Notes: a model not told the origin generated them from the sequence alone. A stretch of 64,000 nucleotides of DNA from Saururus chinensis (GCA_035235625.1 CP141150.1:30272756-30336755); one strand, 5' to 3'; positions 22,811-36,487 are shown, counted from the stretch's first letter. Numbers and translations are program-made.

Positions 22811-23888
22811 TTAGATTGTTTGACTTATATTTTATATTGTTAGTCTCTACTTTACCCTTATTCACCTATCATAATTCTCCATAGCTAAAAAAAAAAATTT
22901 AAATCTCTATTTTTTAAATTATGTTAATTTTAATATTATAATATTATTTTATATTCCTAAACTCAAATTCCTGTGTTCTTAAGAGTCGTTTGGGTACTGA
23001 ATAAATTAGTTAACAAATTTAATTTAGTAGTGAATTAATTCAAAAAATTCACCGCTGAATATGAATTACGTTTGGTAAGAGAATTTATTAGAATAAATTC
23101 TAATGTCACGTCAAACCTAGTTTTAAAACTTTAAACTAATATAACTCTCTCTCTCGAACTCAAATATGCACATTCTTCATACTATTATACTTCTAAATTT
23201 GAGCTCTATAAAACAAGATCCCACAAGGGTAGGTAATTTTGAATTTTCAAAGTGGGACCTACCTATATAGCACATTTTTCGAAGCTCAAATCAATATGAA
23301 TGATAACAATTGAAAAATTATAGAATCTATAATTTTCAAAACAATGATTAAGAGACTGAATTAACTGAATCACCTCATGAGGTGATTCAATGATTCAGGT
23401 CGATTCAAGCCTAAAATAACCTATACAAACAAGATTCTAATAATTCAGTACTGAATTGAGCCTGAATCAACTGAATCTTCCACAAATTCAGTACCCAAAC
23501 AACCTCTTAGTATTGTTATAAAGTTATTGACGAGTTTCATTAAATGAGATCCCACGTAAGTATATATTCTCGAACTTTTGTAAACCCCACGTATATAACT
23601 TACTTCTCAATAATGGACTATTTGACCCATGTTTTATATTACTAATCCCTATTTTACCCCTATTAGCCTATCATAATCCCCAACATTCAAAAATATTATA
23701 ATCCAAATCCCTATATTTTAAGTTATGTTAACATTATCTTTGTAATATTATATCTTACACTCCATAACTCGCGGATTCTCACTTTCTTAGTATTGTTAAA
23801 AAACTCTCGATGAGTTTTATCAAATAAAATCTCACATGAGTATGTTTTGTCAAACTTTTTTATAAACCCTACATATATAACATATTTC
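22811..23888 (+). repeat. Two-unit tandem repeat, about 272 bp without insertion
   Basis: Unit A (22,811-23,608, including an inserted element) and unit B (23,611-23,888) share the same order of blocks: TTTGAC..ATATTTTATATT, CCTATCATAAT, TTAAATTATGTTAA-like, TTAGTATTGTTA, GAGTTT.AT.AAAT, and AACCC.AC.TATATAAC. Divergence is moderate. Unit B preserves the uninterrupted site of the element inserted in unit A. Confidence 0.75.
22982..23506. mobile_element. PIF/Harbinger-like (Tourist-type) MITE with TTA duplication
   Basis: The ends are GAGTCGTTTGGGTACTGAAT and, reverse-complemented, GAGGTTGTTTGGGTACTGAAT with two mismatches. TTA flanks both sides (22,979-22,981 and 23,507-23,509), and the paralogous empty site in unit B has a single TTA (23,787-23,789), which confirms both boundaries and duplication length. 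Inside is a 24-bp perfect palindrome at 23,366-23,389. No transposase. TTA duplication and a G-rich TIR fit PIF/Harbinger. Confidence 0.82.
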
Positions 23889-25235
23889 CTATTGATAATT
23901 ATAATTATAATTAACCTATGATTTTTAGATTTACTATTGCCTACTAGTGTATATGGGTTAATATATAACTTGTATGTATAACTAATAATCATTGTAATTC
24001 TCAAAGTAATATATTATAACTATAGCATGTAAAAGAAACTTTTATTCAATATATACTTTATTTCTAACTTATTTTACTTTATCTTGTTTAATTTATATTT
24101 GTACGCATAATACACTTGCATTTTTGCTACTTTACCCTAAATCTAATTAGTGATTATGAGATTATCCCTCTTATTTTATTTTAGTGCTGCCATTCCCACT
24201 CTGATATGTAAGGTTTTGCCTTTTGGCCTCATTGCGGAGTCTCAACCCTTACGGCGTGAAACCAATTAAACTCTGAGAGGTACCAACTAAGAATGACCAC
24301 TTGCTGACTATTGGCCTTTGATCATTGGACCAATTGTTGCTGCCAAGTGAGTGGCAAATGTGCTAATTCGCAGAAAGTGCGTTATTTTATCGCAAGATTT
24401 ATAAGTCTACGATAACTAAGAAAAATTAGTTATGTTAGTAAAGAAAATTTGCATAAAGAAATACGGGTAGATCTCGAGAACACTAAAGTTCGTGAATCAA
24501 TAGCAACTAATTCCATGAAAAAATTATCAACATGATTAGCTATGAATGTTGAGAATGTTTTAAATTATTTAGTTTATGGTTATGAACTCATTTAGCCCAG
24601 CATCAAGTAGCACCATTCTTAATCAGATGTCAATCACAACAATGATATATGCCTGTAAGTGCATCAGTTGTCCACTTGGATTTGTGAGAAAGACATGAAC
24701 CATATCTACAGATACCGCCTATCCATAAGCACTCAAGAAGCTAATTTTTCACAAGCATCAAAAATTACATCCAAGTATTCTTTAAGAGCTTGTTTTCACC
24801 TCCAAACTCTCCCAGCCTTTCAACGTCCTGAACTGGCTTTCCTAGAAGTAATATAATAAGCCTATAACTTCATTTGTCAAACTCATCATTTCTCATCAGG
24901 AGTAACTCACCATCACTACTATCATCTCCGTGATTTGAAATTTTTTAACATTGTACCTCAGGTAATATCCAGCATTCCATTCATCAAGCAAGTCGTTCAG
25001 GCATTTCATCAAACACAACAAAAACTTCAAAAGACATACAGGTTCAGAAAATCAATCAGCACTAATAAAAACAACTCCATATTCTTTAAGAAAACTTCAG
25101 CAACAAAAAGTACAAGTACTAAAAATTGGTTGCTTGGAACTGTTAAGTATGAATTATACTCTATTTAGCAAAAATATTTGTTCTATATTAATAACTCTTA
25201 TTTGTTCAGTTAAGTGGTTAAATATTTTTAGGGAA
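23889..25235. other. Intergenic, nothing recognised
   Basis: Very AT-rich; frames of 65-93 codons exist on both strands without motifs. Confidence 0.4.
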
Positions 25236-25296
25236 GAGTTAATGAGCTCGGGTGGACGCTGCGCGTGTACCCGGGCTCATATTAGCGAGACTCTTT
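25236..25296. repeat. Short GC-rich hairpin
   Basis: ATGAGCTCGGGT and ACCCGGGCTCAT form the two arms of a hairpin with a 15-base loop, in otherwise AT-rich DNA. The arm resembles the ends of the palindrome at 30.64 kb and of the element at 3.0 kb. Confidence 0.5.
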
Positions 25297-25570
25297 TTAA
25301 AAATAAGTATTATAAACTTATTTTCCCTTCTCTTAAATATAAGTTTAACTATTCAATAAAAATTATATTTTTTTCGAATATAACTATTAATATTAGACAG
25401 AGGAAACATATATATTCCTTGTATCAAGTAGAATCAAGATCTATGACGCCTCCTAATTCGTAGAAAAACGTTCCCACGCCATTTCTTACAACCAAACCCA
25501 TCAAAAGCAACAACTCGAAATTAATAAAAACGGCAACTTATGAGACAGGAGAATGAAACAGAGACCCCTC

Positions 25571-26100
<530 letters not shown>

Positions 26101-28219
26101 TTGAGAGATCAAGGACCGTACGATTTGATCTGATCGAACGACTCAGAAGGCATTTGAAGATACTTAAGGCTGAATAAAAAACCCGAACCTTGACCCAACC
26201 CGGGTGGAACGAACCTGAAATTAATTGGGATTGAGCAACCTCAAAGTAGTACTTTTAACTTTTAAACTGGGTTTCTGTTGACTGTGTAAACAGAATAAGG
26301 GCTGGAGGGGAAGACAGTTTTGTGCTTACCTAATCATATGTTCCGTTTTGTTTGCTCTTATTACTAGTTTTCCATGTGTTGGTATGGTATGGAAATACAG
26401 AAAAATTCTGAATGAACATGTCCGTTGATGTTCACATGAATAATCTGTAAAATGTCCCTTTTTTTGTGCTTGGTTTTCATCACGCCTCAAGAGCAGTTTG
26501 CAGTTTGCAGTTTGTTGGAATTCAGTAAATGTCAATTGTAATTTCTCTTGCTAGAGAGTGGAGCTTCTATAAGGAACATTGCTCATCCATGAAGAAGTAG
26601 GATTTGAGGAGGGTCCAGACCATTGAGCTTCCTCTGACTGATTTCTTAAAAAGTTAATTTGGAATCTTGCACCTCCACACTGCAACTATTACTGCATTGT
26701 ATGACAACAATAAAAAAAGATAACAAAATTCAAACGATAAAGCATAGAAAATGTAACTTCGGAGAATCTATGTGCGTAATTTGCTTTGGTTGATACCTAT
26801 CAAATGATAGCTTAATGTATGCTTGCACATGAGGGGAATGCTGAAATAAATCTGGTGATAATTTGTTTCTTAGCTGCTTAATTAAGATATTGAGAAACAA
26901 TAGTATATAACATAAACAAAATTTTCTTCTTTTATGCTTTATATTATCTCCTTTCTCTTGCTCTTCCACTTTTTCAGTTCTAAAAATACTTAGAGGACCT
27001 GATCTCAGATCCCTTACGCTTTTGATTACTAACTTATTTGAGTTATACATATGACTGGTAAGCTATTTCAAAATGACTATACATACCAAACAGACCTCCT
27101 GAGGGCTGAGGTACATTCTGCAGTGCAAAAGGGCATTAGTAGTTAGGGAGTTTTGCAATAATTTCCATCCAAATAATTTACCAGCCATGAGTGGAGTCCA
27201 GAGGGTGTGGGATGGTCCCAGGCCTTCTGACATAGCAATGCCAGATTAAAAGCATAAACACTCTTAATGTTGAGCGAACCAAATATGTTTATTAGAGCAC
27301 AACATATCCCAGCTAATTGTGTGAATGTGGTGATCACTGATCAGAGGGTGAGTTGGACCAAATAAGTTCACTAGATAGTTTGTCTAAGTTCCATTTAACT
27401 GCAAAAATGGTGGCGACGGCAGATCTAATTTTAGGGGCAACATTCGGGCTACAGACCATGGTGGATTTTTTGGTGCATTATTGCCTTGACATGCAATAAT
27501 ACTGGAAAGACATGGGGTCTTGTTGCATAGACGGACATTCTGTAGTAGGACTTACCTTTACTCCATGTAAATGACCATCAGCTTCGATCTTGTTTACCAT
27601 GAGAGATAAAACCTGCCTAAGGAGATCAAAAGAATAGCCATTCCTTTTCTTGCTGGTTGACTTGTGGAAGCTGGTTCAGGTCAAAAGAGGAGCATATCTT
27701 ATCAACTGGAAAAAAAAGGAAGAAGAAGAGTATAGAATGATATCTGTGCTCATGAAGCAGGTGGAAACCTACGCGCGCAGGAAATAATCCCGGTGGTGAA
27801 TACTCATGCTTCCACTGAGCATGCTACCAAAACTTTGAGAAGAGCCTGAAACTTGTTAATTTTTTCTTCAAAGAGTGTTGAATTAGTTCTAAAGCATTTG
27901 TGGCCACGACTGCTTAAAGTAAACCAAAAACCACTCTAAAGTGAGAAACCTTACACTTCTTTTACCGTCTTTGTGATTTAAACAAATCGAAGCCACAAAT
28001 ATTTTTGAACGGATTAGCACCATACCTTTGGGGGCACCCGAATACTCGTTCTACCTCTCCTTTTATATAAAGGATTAGCTGTGATCAACTTACCGATGAG
28101 AAATTCAGATTTATTCCATTAAAAATAATAGATTGATGGCCACCTGCCCAGCACTTACATCACCTATTCCTCTTCACATGGAAGACTACACGTGTCTTTC
28201 TTTTGTTAAAGTTGTGTAA
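26101..28219. other. Intergenic, nothing recognised
   Basis: Frames up to 106 codons (minus, 26,730-27,050) lack motifs. No repeat or RNA gene identified. Confidence 0.4.
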
Positions 28220-28435
28220 GGGAAACATTTTTTATGCTCACTAACAATGAGCTTATTGTAAGTTTCACAAGAGTTATTGATATTTAAGATTAACGGTGCA
28301 TATGTTAGAACATGTTAGCCTCAATGTTATATGCTAATATGCGCTAATGTGTGTTCAATTGATCTCATAGATAAATGATTTTTATACGCAGCTTATGCTA
28401 GGCTCATTGTGAATAAGGAGCATAAAAAACACTCC
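28220..28435. mobile_element. MITE, family copy 2 (GGGAAACATTTT ends)
   Basis: The left end GGGAAACATTTTTTATGCTC pairs with the right end, which reads GGAGTGTTTTTTATGCTC on the other strand. The interior (TTAAGATTAACGGTGCATATG, GATCTCATAGATAAATGAT) parallels the 7.18-kb copy. A partial relative follows at about 28,519-28,582 (TTTTTTATGTTCCTCACTG, then AGCTCATTGTGAGTGATGAG). Confidence 0.6.
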
Positions 28436-28910
28436 GTGGGCAAACTACCTCATAAGACTCTTTCCATACATGCATATGTTGCTACCTTGTCTATAAAAGA
28501 AAAATATTAGGAAAGCCATTTTTTTTATGTTCCTCACTGATAATGAGCTTAGCGTAAGCTCATTGTGAGTGATGAGTCTAGATTCCTAGGCCCATGGGCC
28601 TCCTGGCCCGCTCCCTTTAGGGCACAGGCTGGCCCACAAGCCCGCCCAATGAGGCTACACTCCATGGTGCCACCTGACCCCACAACCCTGCCCCACCATT
28701 ACTAGCGGTTACTTTCCCTTTATATTGGTTGTTAGTGGTTTCCTTGCCATGGACCTTAGCTGCTAATTTTGGGCTTATTGCATTAGTGCATAAAGACAAA
28801 GCACTAAACTCAAAGCAGTGATGAAGGGATGATGAAGGGATAAGGCAGCAGTTGATACAAAATATCATTAATACAAGATAAGGCCTGGATTAGGGTGGAG
28901 CTGACGCACC

Positions 28911-31690
28911 TAGGGATGGGCAAAGTGTGGGCAGCCAACCTGTCTGGCCTGACACCCAACGACCCGTTAGGATGGGGCATTTGCCCCAACGTGTTGGGGG
29001 CAATGCCCCCTCTATGTTTAATTTTTTTTTAAAATATTAAAATAACCTTATGTTTACAAAATTATTACCTTTTTTATATAAAGATAATTCTAACCCTAAT
29101 AACAATAAAATAATGCTCGTATTCAAAAATAAAAGAGGTAATTGTCACATTTGAAAATCTATAAATAAGAGGGAGTGTCTAACCTTCTCTTCGCCCTTCC
29201 CTCTAGTATCTAAGTCTCTCTTTCTCCTCTCCTCCGATACTCTCAAGTCTCAAGCTCTTAATTACTTTAATTATTATTTTTAATTAAAATTAAGCTCTCA
29301 CACTCTCAATCATCAAGAGTTTTCAATTCTTAAGCTTTCTCCTCCTCCATCAAATGGGCAACCGACAACTCAAGTCTAAACTCTCAAGCATCAAAGTAAG
29401 TAAATTTGATTTAATAGTTTGATTTTTAGTTTAGTTTGTATCTTATTTCTCTTACTATTTTTTAAAGAATATGATATCTCAATCAACCTATAATGGCTGC
29501 TCCTCCTCGGTACCCCCCTAAATTATCAATTTCCCCGAATGAGGAATTCCCAACATGAACGACGCCAACTATGAAGGAATTCCAAAAATTCCTTCAATGG
29601 TTGGGGAGAAATAGAAGTGGCAACCTACTATGGTGTAGAGCCATATGAAGAAAATTTAGGGTGACTAACAACCCCGTCAAGTTCATCCTCAAAGCTTTAT
29701 ACAATCAATCATTGTAAAAGTATTATAACAGTGGAACTGAGGGAGGAGGGGTACCAGACATCTTCTTTTCCATGGTAGATCATGTTTAGCCAAACATGGA
29801 CTGAAGGACGCCAAACAAGCATAATTAAGTTCCATAACCGCCTCTTCTACCTTTCTTAGTACATTTTTTTCTTTTAATCAAGATACAAATTGAAGGGAAC
29901 TCGTGAAGTACGTTGTGCGTTGAGAAACCCTTTTCTTTCGCTGATGACTCTAAGTTCGAGACGTACGTGAATACTTCTCTCACCCCGGCCTTCAACAAAA
30001 TATTGCGTGCCACATTGAGGAGAAGCATTTTTAAGCTACACAAGGAGTACAAGGTAGAGCTTATGAAAACCCTACAAACAATTCCGAGTAAGATAGCTCT
30101 AACTTTCGATATATGAACTAGTATCTAAGATATTGGCTATGCATGTGTTACAAGTAATTTAATAGATGAATCATGGAAATTAAATAAAAGAATAATATAT
30201 TTTAACATTTAAAAAAATCCTTACACCACTTCAATTATTGAAAGATCATGGATGTATGTTTTAAATGAATATTTATTTAAAGATAAAATTATGTCTATTA
30301 CTTTAGATAATGCCTTTAATAATAATTTAGTGGTAGAACTTTTAGAATCCCATTGTGATCACATTGGTCCAATAGAATCAAATATATTTCATGTTAGATG
30401 TGCATGTCACATAAATAATTTATTTGTTCAAGATGGTTTAAATATATTAGAACTTCATATTAAACTAATTAAAAATACTTTGTTACATATCATCTCTTCA
30501 CCCTCTAGATTACAAGAATTTAAAGAATTTGTGTAGATTGCATGGTAAACAAAATACAAAATTTCAATTAGATGTCTGTCATAGGTGGAATAGCAAGTAT
30601 ATAATGTTAAAATTTTGTGTAGGATTTGAAAATGGAAAAAGTTTATATGAGCCCGGGCTCATATAAATGGGTCTCTTTGAAAATTTAATTCTATGTTGGG
30701 CTACAAAATTCATATAGGACTTAATGAAGGTAATTTTGCCATATCTCTTTGTTTGATGCATTTTCTAATTTTTTTTATTATATTACTAGAGATTTACCTG
30801 GACTTTACTATCTTACTTCTTGTTCAATTCTAAGACACTTGTATGACATAATTGATGCGTTTGCACAATATAGAGAGGTTGAAGCATTTTCATATCTTAT
30901 AAAGAAATTAAAATAATAATAATAATAAATATTAGTCTCCTATCCCTTTAATTTATCATTTAAGGGTTGTAATGGATCATAGAGTTAGATTAAAAGGTGT
31001 ACAAATTTTAAATAATGGTATATGTGACAACATAAGTTTCTACGTCGATGAAAATAATACTCTATATAAAACTGTAGAAACTACTTTGCATTCTTCATAT
31101 AATACATATGAAAGAACCCATGGGTCAAGACAAAATTAAATGAACTTCTTCTTTTATTCATAAGCATCTTCCATGTAACACTAAATCTTCAATGTTACTT
31201 TATAAAAATAAACAAAAATATAGTGCTAATAGTAATGAATTAACTAATTATTTAAATGCTAATTTGAACCTTGTTATATCATCCAAACAACTTAGTAATA
31301 TGGATGCTTTAACTTAGTGGCAAACATATGGAAGTAACTATTATGTATTATCTGCCTTAGCTTGTGATTTACTTACCCCCATGATGTCCACAGTAGCATC
31401 AGAATCTGGTTTTAGTTCAAGAAGAAGGGTGTTAGATGAAAGGCAAAGCTGACTAATGCCCGATGTGGTGGAGGCATACATGTGCTTGAAGGATTAGTTA
31501 GACGCAAAAGAAAGGGCACAAGCTCCAAATTTTGAAGAGAAAATAAGAGAAGAAATAGAAAAAGTAAATAATATAATTATATTTATGTTTATATTTAAGG
31601 TTTTATACTATAATTACAAATGATAGATAGATGAATGGGTACCAACCTAGTTGGATGTACTCATTATATAGTGATACAATTCTAACCATC
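28911..31690 (+). mobile_element. hAT transposon, degraded (RICESLEEPER-like)
   Basis: A terminal-like TAGGGATGGGCAAAGTG starts the element, followed by a pyrimidine-rich leader. Coding remnants in order: FNKILRATLRRSIFKLHKEY and IGYACVTSNLIDESWKLNKR (about 29,990-30,210), the RNase-H-fold core SITLDNAFNN (30,297-30,326) with FHVRCACHINNLFVQDGLN (to about 30,450), and the C-terminal dimerisation region MSTVASESGFSSRRRVLDER (about 31,384-31,443). Several stops and at least two frame changes interrupt it, so it cannot make a full transposase. A 26-bp palindrome interrupts the coding region at 30,642. The right terminus was not found. Confidence 0.85.
30252..30536 (+). pseudogene. hAT transposase core fragment
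   Basis: This is the longest open part of the hAT element, 94 codons. It holds ITLDNAFNN with the conserved aspartate of the hAT catalytic core, then HVRCACHINNLFVQ, matching the CxxH block of Ac/RICESLEEPER-type transposases. It ends at a stop just after SSPSRLQEFKEFV. It is a fragment of the degraded transposase and not an independent gene. Confidence 0.85.
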
Positions 31691-31698
31691 ACTTTGTA

Positions 31699-31815
31699 GG
31701 AAGCATTTTTCATGCTCCCTCCTCATCGTGAGCCGAGCGTAGGGAACACACGTGAAGTGTTCATTTTTTAGATTGACGGCACACACGTTAGTGCATGTTA
31801 GCGTAAGTAATATCT
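31699..31815. mobile_element. MITE, truncated family copy 3
   Basis: GGAAGCATTTTTCATGCTCCC followed by ACACGTGAAGTGTTCATTTT and GTTAGTGCATGTTAGCG matches the left half of the copies at 7.18 and 28.22 kb; the right half is absent. Confidence 0.55.
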
Positions 31816-33672
31816 ATACTAATAATTTATTAGTTTTACTATTTTAAAAGTAGAATGTGGACCTCTACATCTAATGATTTATTAGTTTTACTATTTTACG
31901 TAAATTCTTTGGGGAAGGCTAAAGAGGGCATATAAGGATGCATGACACTTTTGTGCAGTGGTTTCTTGGTGCCCAAATCTTTTTTGTGGTGAGTTCACTA
32001 CTGTAGAGTAATATTTCGCATTCAATGATTGATTTGTGTAATTGAGTCTATGTTAAAAATGAAGTAAAATTGAACATGATTGCATTCCCACTAGGTGCAT
32101 GAGAGTTAGGACAATGGATAATATTTATAATTTTTTTATTTTGAATAATATTCATGGTTACTCATATATATCTTATGTGTCAAAATGAATTCAAATATGT
32201 TGATGAAGTTTCTTCAATGCAACATCAGCCTTCCATTAAAGAAAATTGACAGGGTAGTTTACTTGCACATCTGCGGTGCATGATATTAGAGTCTGACTAG
32301 TCATTAGGGTGCACTGTCAATTTTCTATGATCAATGGCTAGTATTGCTTTGTTTGTGGATTTGATTATGTAGAGGATCGATTGGGAAATATAAGATCGAC
32401 TAGCTGCCAATAGACCAATATATTGTAGAACTTATGTCATTACTACAACCATTTTTGAGATTTTTATCCATAACCATTTTGTTGCCTATACAATATAAGT
32501 TATTTTGTGTCCATTATTTTCACTATTACACACTTGATTAACTGGTTAACCATTACCCATTATCTATTTCATAAGGGTTCATAATTCAACATATTTCCTA
32601 TTTTTTCAAACACAAATAAACCTAAACATCAAAATAGCATATTCATAGCCTACCAACTTAAAAAAGTCATATTGTGCATATATAAAGATCAATATTGTGA
32701 CAAAATTGAGTTTAAGCTAACCAACAAGATTATCAAGTACATAGACATTGCATTCCTTATAATAAATAAATAAATTTTAATTTCATTTATTCACTTCAAA
32801 AAGCTTTCAATTGAAAGAGTTGCCTTAATTTATAGATATCCAAATTTCAAGTCCCGCTCACTCTTAACTAATAAGAAGTAAGCTTCAGTAATATCTAAAT
32901 TCCAAGAATTGTCTTCATGTCAAACATATCCAACATTCCAAGTCCTTAGACTGTCAAAACAATAAGACATAATATTTGTACTCCACCCTGCAAAAAAAAA
33001 AACTTGTGGCTCCGATTTTTCAATGTGTGGCTTGTGTCTTCTTTTTTTATTTTAATTGTGTGAAGGGTTGAGTATTATGGTGGGGTTAAATTTCTATCAC
33101 ATGATTTAGCAATTGAGGGTGGGTGAGGCTTATATGAAAGATAAAGTGAGGTGTATATAGTATGTTTATACATTTGCCAAATGGATTACGGAGAATGGAT
33201 AACGGATAACAGGTAAGGAAGAATATTTTTCAACCGTTCCATTTAGAAAACAGTTAGAGAAATTATCCACTTATTTAGCATCAAATAGATTTAATGTAAT
33301 GTTTATTTACTTAATGGTATGTTACGAATAGTATAATAGTAAAATAGGTATCGTTGGCAATCCTAAAATTGACTAAAAAGAGAGAGGCATTTAGCTATGC
33401 CAACCACATATGTTGTGAGCAATGTAATATGGTGCAATCTCCACTTGTGCAATAGGTATATTGTATATGAGATGTCTATTGGGCCTCATTTGGATTTGCC
33501 TCAATTACTCTTGTAAACTGTGAAGTCCAACAGTTTGTAATGTTCCATGACAACTAACAAGGTCTCAACTTATGAAGTTGGGCATACATGTGAAGTTTGG
33601 CTGAGATAAACTTCTATTGAGCTCATTTGTATAGACCGGGGGGGGGGGAGGATTTTACACCCAAGCACCTTT

Positions 33673-34593
33673 GTGACTTTGGGTTGGACCAAATCACATG
33701 TGTGCATGTGTCACCCACCCATTTTGGCCTAGTTCGGTTTGCCATCGGGTTGGATCTTTGGATACTAAATTTTTGGGACAAATTACTTTGATTACTTCAA
33801 CCATTTTGGTATCATTTTCTACAACGATACGTGTCTTGTTTGGATGGATGCATTCAAACGGAATGGAGCTTTCACTGCCTTAAAATAGCCAACTTTTTTT
33901 CTATGTCATTATCCTTAACAGGAATTTTAATTTGTGTCTGAGAGAGAGTAGAAACACAATTTTGGCTCACAGTGTACATATTGGAGTGTTGATTCTACAC
34001 GTAGGAGACTACTGTATCCTGCAAGGTAGATATCCAAGTGATCTTAAGCATCTTAAGGAGGACATAAATCTGTTTTAAGTATTGAGTGTTAGACACATAC
34101 ATTCCTTGATTTTTTTTAAAGTTTGGGGGGGGGGGGGGGGGGGTGACTTTGGGTTGGACCAAATCACATGTGTGCATGTGTCACCCACCCATTTTGGCCT
34201 AGTTCGGTTTGCCATCGGGTTGGATCTTTGGATACTAAATTTTTGGGACAAATTACTTTGATTACTTCAACCATTTTGGTATCATTTTCTATAACGATAC
34301 GTGTCTTGTTTGGATGGATGCATTCAAATGGAATGGAGCTTTCACTGCCTTAAAATAGCCAACTTTTTTACTATGTCATTATCCTTAACAGGAATTTTAA
34401 TTTGTGTCTAAGAGAGAGTAGAAACACAATTTTGGCTCACAGTGTACATATTGGAGTGTTGATTCTACACGTAGGAGACTATTGTATCCTGCAAGGTAGA
34501 TATCCAAGTGATCTTAAGCATCTTAAGGAGGACATAAATCTGTTTTAAGTATTGAGTGTTAGACACATACATTCCTTGATTTTTTTTAAAATT
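33673..34593 (+). repeat. Near-identical 0.45-kb tandem repeat with poly-G junctions
   Basis: The 450-bp block beginning TGACTTTGGGTTGGACCAAA (33,673) is repeated from 34,144 with only a handful of differences. A run of 19 G (34,125-34,143) sits at the junction and a run of 11 G (33,638-33,648) precedes the first copy. The high identity means a recent duplication. Both copies contain the same 61-codon frame, which has no known motif. Confidence 0.9.
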
Positions 34594-35094
34594 TTGTGTT
34601 CAAGGATTTTGTAAGTCACAATTACATCAGCAAAAGGATAGAGATGTAATAATACAATTCACATGACGTCGGACTTCTGTGATAAACCTTTTATGTCTAG
34701 TTTCATCCCTCTAGCCTCAATTGATGGGAATGAAGATTGTTGGTGTTTATAAACTCTAACATTAATATATGTATTGTTGAAGTAAACTTTTGGTATGCAC
34801 ATATTATAAGATGGACAATCATGGTCAATGGCTTTTGAGTTCTACACATGCTTCTACTATATCACATATTTAATCTACTCATTTAGCACAATTATGCTAA
34901 TTTCTATTACATTATTTAGTTCTCATGATCTTTTAAAATAGAGGAGGTAAACACAAGAATATTAAGATAATAAGCATTGGCTAAAGATTCAAAATTAAAA
35001 AACATAGCCAATGCCATTATTCTCATTAATTGTGCTCTCATTGGTAAGTCCTACATTATGTTAAAAATTGTCTCATACTATTACAAGATGGGAG

Positions 35095-36487
35095 TGTAAG
35101 TTTAATATCCATCTAGAAGAGTATAACGGATCACTATTTTGCCTCTTGTACGATTATCAACAAGGATAAAGACTATGAATTTTAGCCTCTTTGCGCTGAA
35201 TTGTTTTTTAAGAGAAAAAAAGTAAATATTCTCTCAAAGCGCACTCTCATGGTGTATCAATCATTCCACCACCATCATTCAATCCACTCATAAACACAAC
35301 AATTTTAAAACCTTAACATAGGTAAAAAAAACATGACAGTTCCAAAGGAACCAAATCAATGCACTAGAAACTAAGACATTACATCACCACCATAATTCAA
35401 TCCACTCATAAACACAACAATTTAAAAACCCTAACATGGGTAAAAAAATATGACAATTCCAAAGGAACCAAATCAATGCACTAGAAACTAAGACATCACA
35501 TTGACACAAGTAATCTATTAAACTTGTTTAGACTCTTACACAAGCTCCTATTATTTAGATCGTTGTTGGTAGCCTTCAAGCCTTCTCCCTCAAGTACTTA
35601 AAACTTATTCTCCCTCCTTACCTTGTCTTTGTCTTCTTCTAGCCTCCAACAAACACCTCTTGTATTGACTTTGGCCTTATAAAATCTTCAATATCCCATT
35701 AAAGATATTTTGCAACTCCTTTGAAATCTCTGTGTATAATCTCCTTTAGTTATAAATTAGCCTCTTGAATTCACCATTAATCTTCAACTCAAAGCCTTAT
35801 GTGAATCTTCATTGAAAAATAATATGCAAAAGCTATAAACCTTTTTTTTTCTAATCTCCTTTAGGGTTTCCTCTTTCAAATGTCATGATTTTTAACCCTT
35901 ATATAGCTTCTTAAATTGGTCTAGGTCTTGGACTTGAATAAGGAAAGAAACTGAACTTAGAATGGCTTACTTAAGGAACTTGTCCTTGAAGCAATCGATC
36001 GTTCCAAACAACTATCAATCATTCACTATTTGTTTTGTGGAAGATACTTCAAGCGATCGATCGATTCATGAGAGGGATCGATCAACAACTCTCGGCTTCA
36101 TTTTACATAGGGAGAAATCAAATTCTGATCTATTTTTTGGTTCTTCATAATGTGTAGTGATTGATCGATACCTATTATTTAACTATTTTGCCCCTTTTAC
36201 CCTAAAACCTTCTAAAACCTATGAAATTACTTCTAAAAGTTAAAGTGATTTTTGTATGCAAATGTGATATGAATAAGCTTCAAAAACCTCAACATTCTTT
36301 AGTCTTCTATCTTGATCTATAAGAACACTTTTGCTCTTATTTTTTAAGTCCGTCAATTCCAAATCTGACTTGACCAAGACAACTTGAAATCAAATTTTAT
36401 GACTCTATACATACATAAGGTTTATATATATAATTTTGACAAAGAAATCAGTCAATAAGCCTGATATATAACTCATATATTCTTACA
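35095..36487. mobile_element. 1.39-kb insertion in duplication copy 1, solo-LTR-like
   Basis: The segment starts TGTAAGTTTAATATCC and ends ATATTCTTACA, a TG...CA pair with a 6-bp inverted end (TGTAAG/CTTACA). Copy 2 of the duplication lacks it and reads directly across the site (about 49,161-49,175). This supports an insertion. The flanking bases (GGGAG / AGGAA) are not a clean duplication, so solo LTR is only the best guess. It is non-coding. Confidence 0.4.
35267..35502 (+). repeat. Two-unit tandem repeat, 118 bp
   Basis: CACCACCATCATTCAATCC..CACTCATAAACACAACAATTT..TTCCAAAGGAACCAAATCAAT is repeated once at 118 bp with few differences. It lies inside the 1.39-kb insertion. Confidence 0.85.

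Noticed and set aside
33698-34353. Duplicated 61-codon frame
   Set aside because: It is repeated because the DNA is tandemly duplicated; the frame has no motif and no independent sign of selection.
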